Below are positions 56,000 through 64,000 of a DNA stretch of 64,000 nucleotides, in pieces. Origin of the DNA: Talinum fruticosum (taxonomy: Eukaryota > Streptophyta > Magnoliopsida > Caryophyllales > Talinaceae). The stretch spans positions 10,075,001-10,139,000 of the forward strand of contig JAITYX010000002.1 of NCBI GenBank assembly GCA_021018815.1, in the 5' to 3' direction. Under the pieces are notes generated by a model. The model was not told where the DNA came from, ran no database searches, and worked only from the letters and a program-made list of their open reading frames with translations. Within the stretch, counting starts at the first letter, position 1. Every line of letters begins with the position of its first letter. The translations under genes were made by a program, and so were the position numbers.

Positions 56000-56326
56000 T
56001 TTGGGCCCCATTATTACTAAATATATGCAAACTTAGGACCCTTCATAGAGGTTGATAATAAATTCTTCGTACGTGCTGGATCCAAACCGACCTTTCAACA
56101 ATACGTAAATGAAAAATTCAGGATTATAAATTTATTGACATTATATAATTTGGACGAAGGAGTTTAATTTGGGCCCCATTATTACTAAATATATGCAGAC
56201 TTGGACACTTCATAGAGGTTGATAATAAATGGTTCGTACGTGCTGCACCCAATCCGACCTTTCAACAATACTTAAATGAAAAATTCAGGTTTATAAATTT
56301 GTTGACATTATATTATTTGGATGAAA
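56000..56326. repeat. 168-bp tandem duplication
   Basis: Unit 1 (56000-56167) and unit 2 (from 56168) both start TTTGGGCCCCATTATTACTA and continue in parallel through TCATAGAGGTTGATAATAAA and GACCTTTCAACAATAC to TTGACATTATA. About ten substitutions separate them, so the duplication is not brand new. Confidence 0.9.
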
Positions 56327-56441
56327 AAATTTTTTTTTAAAAAATATGAAAATAAGTTTAAAAAATTAAAATAAAATATCAAATATAATAATTTGAGTAT
56401 ATAAATTCAAATTCATAATATAATTTATAATATTTCATAAT

Positions 56442-56780
56442 ATGAGTTTAGTCTGCTCCATCTGTGATCAAAACGAATCAATTGATCATTTATTTTTACA
56501 ATGTCCATTTACACTAAAGACCATTAATGGAATTCAACTGCAAGAGGCTCATCCAGACTGGAGACTCGTATGAAATAAATGGTTGAAAATGAAAAAGTTG
56601 TCAATACAAAGTTAGTTGTAACTCGTAATAGCCTCATTGATAGTTGTTGTCTGCTACAGCAATTGGATCGAAAGAAACATTAGAAGTTTTCAGAGGAAAC
56701 ATAGAACAAATGCAAAATTTGTGAGACATTAGATGGACATTTAGACGAAAGAAAATATTTAAAGTTTAGGTAGATAATCT
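56442..56780 (+). pseudogene. LINE 3' fragment (zf-RVT domain relic)
   Basis: The translation from 56442 gives CSICDQNESIDHLFLQC, the Cys-x2-Cys...His-x4-Cys signature of the zinc-binding domain at the C-terminus of plant L1 reverse transcriptases, followed by a conserved Trp. After a stop and frame changes comes NWIERNIRSFQ, the usual following motif (IWxERNxRxF). Upstream LINE sequence is absent. Confidence 0.8.
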
Positions 56781-57777
56781 GTAAATGGTATGTTCATCGA
56801 ATATGTCCCATGCTACATGTATATATATCAGTTTGGTTTAATGGTAAAACTTTTTACCCGTTTTACCGAAACATTTCAACACGGTTAAGTAGACCGCGTT
56901 CTTGCGTCTGCAAAGCCGGCATTAATTAATTAATTAATTACTCCATTGTTTAATGCTTAAGCAGTAGGATTGATTTATTAATTGGGCCAAGTTGGACTTC
57001 TTTAATCTTACTACGTCATAAAGGTTAGGTAGGAAACAACGACATGTTAAAGTACTTAATTAGTCATAATTAACAAATTGGCAATACAAAATCAATATTG
57101 AAAAAAAAACGGAAAAGTTCTTTTTTTTTTTTTTTTTTGGTGGATCATGAAAGGAAAAGGTGAACGAACGAGATGAGCTAGGAAAACCTACCAAGGTGGG
57201 AAAGGTCTACAAACGCTTATCACGTTAGTAAAATATTCAAGAAAATACTACCTAATCATAAGATAAATTTATTTCTTATTTCTTTTGTGTGATACAAAAA
57301 ATTACCTAAAAATAAGTATAAAAAATAAGTACTGAAAAATAAACTACAATGATGTGCATGGTGCACCAACATCTGATAAGTGAATTATAATATTTTTAAA
57401 AGTTAAAGTCTGTTTGATGGTCCTAAAAAATTGAAACGGTTAACATTATTTCTTTCGATGTAATTATTAGTATTTAATAGTTTTATTTATAATTAAAGTT
57501 ATTAATATTTAATTTTTATTTTTAATTTATTAATATTGAAAATTTTATTTTAGGTAGCCTACGTTTTTGCATCATTAAATTAAAATTAAATCGGTTACTT
57601 AATGAAAGATGTTTTAGATAATATATTAATAAATACAAAACATGAATAAAAAGTTTGTGATAATATGGAATAATTGTTATCCCTACAACTAAGTTGGGAG
57701 TTATGATATTGAACATGCCATAGAATTATCCTCTCTTTTACGTCAAAGTTCCAACTTTTTTACTACGTGTTTCTTAA
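56781..57777. other. AT-rich intergenic DNA
   Basis: Contains an (ATTA)n run near 56922-56940 and a T-rich tract near 57122. No gene, RNA or complete transposon is recognised. Confidence 0.5.
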
Positions 57778-58206
57778 GGGTGTATTTGATAAAATTAATT
57801 ATTTTAATAGTAGTTAATTATTTTAATAATTGTTAACTATTTTATTAGCGATTGGGTGTTACTTATTAGTGATTAGTGATTAAATATTCAACTAGCGATT
57901 TAAGACAATTGTGTTTGTTAATGGTAGTTGTTTAAGTAGTAAATTTGTATAAAATGACTTAAAAGGACATAATTGATAAAAGTTTTTATAAAATAAAAAA
58001 GAAAATTTCGGAAATTATATGCAAACACTAGGTAGTGTTTTTGAAAACGTTACTTTGAATAAATTTTCGAAAATACTACTTAAAACTCTAATTACTATAT
58101 CAAATAGTACTTTGTCAAACACTTATATTTTTTAGATAAGTAGTGTTATATATCCTGTAAAATATTAACCACTATCACTATCTAAAAACTACTGACGAAC
58201 ACACCC
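57778..58206. mobile_element. Tourist-like MITE, larger family member
   Basis: Termini GGGTGTATTTGATAA and, read inward, GGGTGTGTTCGTCAG are imperfect inverted repeats. The flanks TAA (57775-57777) and AAA suggest a slightly decayed 3-bp duplication. It shares GGTAGTGTTTTTGAAAA with the elements at 53296 and 54121. Confidence 0.7.
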
Positions 58207-59036
58207 AAAGTATAACACACAAGACTCCTTAGAAAATAATTTTTTATTAAATAAATGATATGTATTTAATACAATACATTTTTTATGTATTTTATCTCAA
58301 TTTGAAAGTTATATTATCGTATATTAAATTAAAAAAATAATTTAGTTGAATAATAATAATATTATTATTATAACTTATAAATTATGTAATGTTATCTTTT
58401 ATATATTTTATAATTATAAAATATACGTATGATAAGGACATATGTGCTAATACAGTTAATTCAATTAAAATTTCATTTCGTTATGATCAGTGTGGCTGAA
58501 GAATAGTATAACTTCATAATTAATCATTAATTATAATTATTAAAAAAATTAATTATTTTAAATTATATAAATATATTAATTAAAATTGAAATAAAATACT
58601 GAAAAATGTCTTGCTATCATATCATTGTCATTTAAAAATACAAATAATAACTTTAGTAACTCTTACAATAATTACCCTAAACAAACAATAAGTTACATAT
58701 AATTATCACTGGAGCTAACCTTAGAATTGTAACTTTTACTTGAGGATTAGAAAAAGATGCATTAGAATATAGACCACGTGGGAGAAAATAAAAAAATAAA
58801 AAAAGGTTCCATCCCAAACTTTAAGAGATAAGGACATAAACAAGCAGAAAAATATAACAAATAAAATAAAGCCAAACACGCTAAAGGGCATCCAACGTTA
58901 GTCTGACTCTCTTCTTCATAACTAAAAAGAGCGGTTTATACATTAGAGTATAGCGGACATTAACATTACTCCACTCCACTCTGCAGCAGTATTCTCTCTC
59001 TCTCCCTCCTTCCTCTCAACTCTCGAGCTCAAAAAA
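58207..59036. other. Intergenic DNA and promoter of the DUF4408/DUF761 gene
   Basis: AT-rich DNA up to about 58850. A TATA-like TTATACATTA near 58935 and a CT-rich leader (ATTCTCTCTCTCTCCC, from 58989) precede the ATG at 59037. The placement of the promoter elements is inferred from position only. Confidence 0.45.
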
Positions 59037-59734
59037 ATGGTGGAAGCAGCAGCGTTTGTAGCAGGGTGGTTCACACCCACTTCTCTCTTCGTCCTCCTCA
59101 ACATCGTCATCGCCACCATCTTCTTCACATCCGCCGCCTTCGGTAACGGAACTCACCGCCACCAAAGCAAGAAGTCTGATGAGGACCACCAACCCGATAA
59201 TACCGCAGCCCAAGGTCAACATCCTCAGCTCTTCCGGGCTCCCTCCCTCTTCTCCCGCGTTACCTCCTTCAACTTCACTCAGTACTCTTCTTACCACAAC
59301 GACCCCGACCAGACTGTCCATCAAGAACCCGACCCAGCCCCGCTCGCGCGTGCTCCGTCCTTCCTCTCCCGGGTCTCATCATTCACCATCCACCGGGTCC
59401 AGACCCAGCCCGACCCGGCCCAGACTGTGACTGTGCCCGAGGAGCCGGCAGCAGCTGCTCATGAGTCACGTGAGGAGAAGAAGGTGGAAGAGAAGAAGGA
59501 AGAAGAGAGAGAAACTAATGAGGCGACCAAGAAGGTGGTGGTGAAGCAGAAGAAGGGGGAGGGAAGAAAGCGAAAGCACCAGTAGTGCCGGTGGCGTTTA
59601 GGGGAACTCATCATGATGAAGAGGTGGACGCAAAGGCCGATGATTTTATCAATAAATTTAAGCAGCAGCTGAAGATGCAGCGCCTGGAATCACTCCTCCG
59701 TTATCGAAGTCCTGCCACTGCCACCGCCTCCTAA
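59037..59734 (+). CDS. DUF4408/DUF761 (cotton-fibre-type) small protein
   Basis: Single-exon gene for a plant-specific protein of unknown biochemical role. The N-terminus has WFTPTSLFVLLNIVIATIFF, the hydrophobic DUF4408 segment. Two related motifs follow, FRAPSLFSRVTSF and ARAPSFLSRVSSF. A charged Glu/Lys-rich region precedes the C-terminal DUF761 box VDAKADDFINKFKQQLK. The frame breaks in a G run at 59555-59559, where one G appears to be missing; with it the CDS is 233 codons and ends at TAA 59732-59734. Without it, translation stops at 59583-59585 and the conserved DUF761 tail is lost. The start follows a CT-rich leader. Confidence 0.88.
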
Positions 59735-60259
59735 TATTAAATGTTAATTAATTTTTCTCAAGCTTTTTTTTATCTGTTTTTTTTTATTTTTTTGGCTAGG
59801 GTTAGAAATGACATTTTCAAGGGTTTTTTTTTTTTTTTTAAAACTTTGCTGTAAGTGAAAAATTATGGAAGCATGGTGAATAACATGATCAATTTTGGAT
59901 TTATGCATATGTATTGTTAAGGTGAAAATTTTTAAAGTGTTACTAACAGTTAGAGTTGGATAATGGGTTGGGTTGGGCCCACTCACTTATTTAACGGGTT
60001 GAAATGGGCAGCCATTTTTTTAAATGGGTAGGGTTGGGCCATGGGTTAAATGACCCTGACCATCCAAGGCCCACCTAATTTGAGTAATTGAAGTTTCTTG
60101 ATCATGAAACACCCCACTCATGCCAACTTTCAGTGGTAGGAACAGGGCAAGATACTACCTTTACATTCAAAATTTGTCATCATGTCCAATATTTTACATA
60201 TGTTAGGATGGTTGACAAATCGCATGATTCATGAACAAAGATAAAATTTTCAATATGGA
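59735..60259. other. 3' flank and repetitive spacer
   Basis: T-rich 3' flank of the DUF4408/DUF761 gene, then a GGGTTGGGCC-rich repeat (about 59960-60060) of a type common in plant intergenic DNA. Confidence 0.5.
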
Positions 60260-60453
60260 GACTCTGCATTGGAAATTAAGGAAGCTCTAATAGAAGTTGA
60301 TGCAAAGTTGGCCAGGAATGTAGGCAAAGTGGATGAAGCTATGGAGTTAAAGAGGATTATGAGTGACATAAAACATAATGTGTAATATCAGCTTATACAG
60401 AATGAGAAGACCATCAGAAGGGTTACTGACATAGCATTTGAAAACACAAAGTG
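60260..60453 (+). pseudogene. Unidentified protein-coding relic
   Basis: One frame reads DSALEIKEALIEVDAKLARN and continues through a helical, charged stretch with a single internal stop (TAA 60383-60385). The composition looks like a coiled-coil fragment of a real protein, unlike the surrounding noncoding DNA. I do not recognise the family; it could come from a host gene or a transposon. Confidence 0.35.
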
Positions 60454-60500
60454 AATGAAGCTACTAGTAGCTCTAATACTGCTAGTCCCCACCTGCTTAC

Positions 60501-62431
60501 TGTAAGGCTCCAAAATTTAATTGTATCTAATTATTACATTTCTATCGTTTCAATATTTAAGAGTAGTGGGCGCGCATAAATATTAAAATGAAAATGAGAA
60601 ATGTGAATGAATTTTTCAAATAATTGACTTAGGAATATCGATTCACGTTTGAATATTTATAATATATGCAAATGATAAATATAAGTACAGATCATTTACT
60701 GCGAAATTCAATTTGGAAACAGATGATTTATAATAATAATAATAACCATAAAATAGATAAATAAATAAGTAAATAATAATAATAATTATTATTATTATTA
60801 AATAAATAAAAAATAAAAAATTTACAGACAAATAAATTGGGAACAAATGTATGGTAAAAAAATTAACCAAGTGTGAAAAATAATTATAATTTAGATAAGC
60901 CCAAATCCCATGGAAGTGATGGGGGAAGAGGATAAGATTTAGGCTGCGAAGCCCATTATAAATAGGTTGGGGGGTGGTTGGGCCTGAGCAGAAACAAAAA
61001 AAAAAAAAGAAAAAGAGAGAGCAAAGGAAAACTAAAGGAAAGCCACAAGCCCAACTACCTTCCTACACTGCCCAGCCCCAGCCCGGCTGCCGCCTGCCAC
61101 CTGCTGCCGTCCGTCAGATTCCGGCCAGCCACCAATTGCCCTACCTCACCATTTTTTTCAACACCTTGATTTCTAAGGTAATAATTCTTTTTTTTCTTCT
61201 AGACTAAATTTAATTATTCATAATGGAAAAATAAATAAATACAAAGAAGGAAAGAATTAATATATCTATATGTGTTGAGAAATTGAGAAAATTTATTTGG
61301 AGAAATAAAGTTAAAGAAAAATATATATGTATGTACATGCATATACATGCGTGCTTATTTTCCGAAAACAAATTCAAGAATTAGATAATAATTTTGATAA
61401 AAAGGGGTATGAGGAAATATATATATACATATAATAATTATATTAAAGTAAAGGGGTAAATTTCCTTGCAAACGAAGGTTATCGGAAACGTCGAAAGCAA
61501 AGCAAATTAAAAATTAGTTCGAAACAACTTACCAACCGAGGTACGTTATTGCTTGTACCCTTCCAAAATAGTTAAATTTTAATTGTTATGAAAAGTTTTA
61601 CCATATTTGTTTTGATACGGCCTAACATTTTAGGACCCAATTAATCGTTAATCGTTAATCGTTGATCGGTTATTGTTAACCATTCATAATTGTCTCGCTA
61701 ACGTAATTAATCGTATCGGGCCCTTCCCGTAACGGGAATATTAATCGAATAGTTTAGCCAAGGCCATGGCTGCAATCGCATATAAATTGGGGTCGTGGTG
61801 TTAACCGAAAGTTAAACCATTTATGGAATCGAAATTTTAACCGAAAAGTCTACAAAAAGCAGAAAATTGAGTTTTTGCTTAAATGGTATATTTCAAATGA
61901 AGTTTTGAAATAGTGCACGCTCACTAGCTCACCAAAAAAATGTTTTTATAGTACAAGGGTAACGTATTGAGCCAACCGTTCACTTTTAATTTTTCCTATT
62001 TTCTTTAAATTTTGTTTTAGGGAAGGAGAAACAGACAAAGGTAAACAGGAGAATCGGGAGGTAGAGGAGTCCGACGAGAAGGGTCCCGACAAGGTTGAGC
62101 AATGACCCGTTGACCACCCCGCTTGAATTTCCTTGCCACTATTGGTTGTGCTAGAATAAATTTAAGTTTTTGGGTTACTTATGGACTTTAGATACTGGTA
62201 ATGAGAGTCATCCAAGTTACTTGTTTGTATAAACATAACTTTCATATTATCGTTTATGTCGTAGATAAAAAATATATATAGTAATTAATTGAGTGTTTTA
62301 GCTTTGTCTCGAGTATCCGGAGACGACGGTAATGCCTCAATCTTGACCTTAATTTTTCATCACCTTATGTCATCGTGGTTAATGCACAAATATTGGTAAG
62401 TTAATCATGGGTTGGAAGTTGGGGCGTTACA
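60501..62431 (+). mobile_element. Solo LTR of an LTR retrotransposon (1.93 kb)
   Basis: Starts TGTAAGGCTCC (60501) and ends GGGGCGTTACA (62431), giving TGTAA/TTACA inverted ends. It is flanked by perfect 5-bp duplications CTTAC (60496-60500 and 62432-62436). It contains a TATA box (TATAAATA 60957-60964) in a plausible U3/R position. No gag-pol sequence or second LTR is present, so it is a solo LTR formed by recombination. The long LTR suggests a Ty3/gypsy family, but this is only an inference. Confidence 0.88.
60957..60964 (+). promoter_or_regulatory. TATA box inside the solo LTR
   Basis: TATAAATA followed by a G-rich stretch, about 456 bp from the LTR 5' end. It could still drive transcription rightward toward the OVATE-like relic at 62632. 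Confidence 0.5.
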
Positions 62432-62631
62432 CTTACCCTCCTCTCTCCCCCTCTCAGTCTCCTCTTCAAAAATATCCCTCCCTCCCCCCCACCATTAATG
62501 CTATCTATTGAAACCCCAACTCACCCCCACAAAAACTTTGCCTAAACTAAATCTAACAGAAACCCCACCATTGCTATCCTTTAACGGCTACCACTTGTTC
62601 GACGAAATTTCCCACTGAACTTATTAACTAA

Positions 62632-62969
62632 ATGGGCAAGGGAATGCATCTCCATTTCCTTTCTCACTCTAAAAGCTTAGAATCAAAACTCTCCTTTTCC
62701 CACCCACCATGGCCCTGGCCCTTTTGTGCCAACACAAATACCTTAACTTTCCGAGCCACCGACCCTAAAGATGACAACTTTCGAACCTTGAACTCTGCTT
62801 TTCTCGCCTCGATATCACTCTGTCTGACTCTTTTGTCACTTTCTTCTTTTCTTCTGAAAGCTTCTCGTCAATGTCGGAGGATTCCGGCGACCCCCTTGAG
62901 ACCAACACAAAATGCCCATCTGGGTTTCTCATTAAACCTCGAATTCACAATTGTTTTTGTAAACCCTAA
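62632..62969 (+). pseudogene. OVATE family protein (OFP) relic, N-terminal part only
   Basis: OVATE family proteins are plant transcriptional repressors. The start MGKGMHLHFL, then PPWPWPFC, TLTFRATD and NFRTLNSAFL match the N-terminal signature of the OFP13/16/18 type. After a frame change near 62800 another frame gives DSFVTFFFSSESFSSMSED and GDPLET, also typical of this group, and then stops at 62967-62969. The C-terminal OVATE domain that defines the family is not found downstream. It is a truncated relic, or a gene with an assembly gap. The unbroken 138-codon ORF to 63048 uses the wrong frame after 62800. Confidence 0.6.
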
Positions 62970-63158
62970 TTTCCAGTCCAACACATTACTTCCTTTCAAC
63001 ACTCCCAACAATCCCTACTCCCTCGAAAATCCTAATTTTCATGAATGAGAAATTTAAGAAAGTTAAACATCACATACCTTTCGGTTTATATCAAAGTGAG
63101 GCTCTCGAATTGGAAATTTTCAAGGCTTTCAACAACTTTTTCAGTGAATTCGTGAGTT

Positions 63159-63159
<1 letters not shown>

Positions 63160-63196
<37 letters not shown>
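63160..63196. repeat. (GA)n microsatellite
   Basis: About 18 GA units followed by degenerate GA-rich sequence to about 63260. It lies downstream of the OVATE-like relic, close to where the missing 3' part would be expected. Confidence 0.9.
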
Positions 63197-63197
<1 letters not shown>

Positions 63198-63269
63198 AAG
63201 CGAGAGTAAGAACGAGCAAGAGAAGTACCAGAGTGAGAGATAGAGCGAGAGAGTAGAGTAGAGCGGCTC

Positions 63270-63837
63270 GTTAGTATGCCCAAGTACTCGACCCGATTAA
63301 CTATGTTAACTAGCGGCCCGTTAAATGCCCAGTCTAAATAAACAATTAAAGTGGCTTGTATCCTTTTTAAAAACCCGATCATTTAAATCTAATGGACTCC
63401 TGGTCCATTATCCAAATCTACTAACGGTATTAGTTAATATAAGTTATTCCATGGACTTATATTATATATTTAAATTAGTATATATAATATTTTTATTTAA
63501 TTTTTTAAAATTTATCCTATATTTTTATGATTTTTTAAAATTAAATTTATTTTCTTAAATTATATCATTTCACTAAATTATAAGTAATGACTAGTTAACA
63601 CCTGTATATGCAAGTGAAAATTAGAACAAAATTGCTTTGCTGAAATGAGGGGTAATATCGTCCTTTTAATTTATAGTTATGTTATGGTACGGACTGGCTG
63701 ACTGCGCTCCACGTGATTGCTGAATGCTGAAATTGCGGAACGTGTGGCCCCATGAAATTTCAGTCGCACTATTGAAGAGAAATGCAAAACATACGTCTTT
63801 TTGTCATTTATCTCTTGCTTTAATACTCCAACAATTT
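63270..63837. other. AT-rich intergenic DNA
   Basis: No gene recognised; mostly A/T-rich simple sequence. Confidence 0.5.
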
Positions 63838-63965
63838 CAAAATATATTTTATTTTAAATATTTTTTTTATTTTATAATATTTATTATTTTATAATTTTAA
63901 TAATATATTAATAATTAATTTATTAATTTTATTCTTATTAATTGCTTTATTTCTCTCCTTTTTCA
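63838..63965 (+). mobile_element. Stowaway-like repeat, copy 3 of 3
   Basis: Shares TTTATTTTATAATAT and TTTATTAATTTTATTCTTAT with the copies at 53090-53225 and 55735-55862. It begins near TACTCCAACAATTTC. Its right end may extend beyond the window. Confidence 0.5.
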
Positions 63966-64000
63966 CTTATTTTCTTTATTTTTAATGATTTCAAGGCAAC

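Noticed and set aside
60974..61207. Lys-rich then Pro-rich ORF inside the solo LTR
   Set aside because: It lies in a leader-like part of the LTR just after its TATA box, has no domain, and begins in a low-complexity A/G run.

Overview
This window is nuclear DNA of a flowering plant, almost certainly a eudicot. Genes carry many short GT-AG introns in an AT-rich background, and the sequence between them is full of plant transposable elements (Stowaway and Tourist MITEs, a Helitron end, LINE relics, tRNA-derived SINEs, a solo LTR). I cannot name the species. There is no operon, CRISPR array, rRNA or functional tRNA gene.

Layout. (1) 209-5879, plus strand: the 3' two thirds of a MET1-type maintenance DNA cytosine-5 methyltransferase (end of RFTS, two BAH domains, complete catalytic domain); the 5' end lies outside the window. 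(2) 5880-10700: AT-rich intergenic sequence with a microsatellite, a hairpin, a Helitron 3' terminus and a SINE. (3) 10700-33854, plus strand: a head-to-tail array of secreted GH35 beta-galactosidase genes with a repeat period of about 8.2 kb. It comprises an orphan promoter plus exon 1 (10890-11054), a decaying copy A (11723-17474), and two nearly intact 719-aa copies, B (19985-26677) and C (28205-33854). (4) 36147-43469, minus strand: a TM9SF/nonaspanin (EMP70) gene with a LINE relic and a Tourist MITE in its first intron. (5) 44215-50945, minus strand: an ALE2-like receptor kinase with a long proline-rich ectodomain. (6) 51000-58900: a TE-dominated desert. (7) 59037-59734, plus strand: a small DUF4408/DUF761 protein gene. 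(8) 60501-62431: a solo LTR with a perfect 5-bp target duplication, just upstream of a truncated OVATE-family-like relic (62632-62969).

The genes are unrelated neighbours; only the beta-galactosidase array forms a functional family (cell-wall galactan turnover). Two observations matter most. First, at least a dozen reading-frame breaks in six unrelated loci are nearly all one-base losses, most of them inside homopolymer runs. That points to uncorrected assembly indels rather than independent gene death, so MET1, TM9SF, ALE2, DUF4408 and the B and C galactosidases should be treated as probably functional. Second, copy A carries an 89-bp insertion with an 8-bp target duplication inside exon 7. 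It can be spliced out exactly as a new 97-bp GT-AG intron that B and C lack, so it is a candidate recent intron gain. I found no convincing new multi-gene system.
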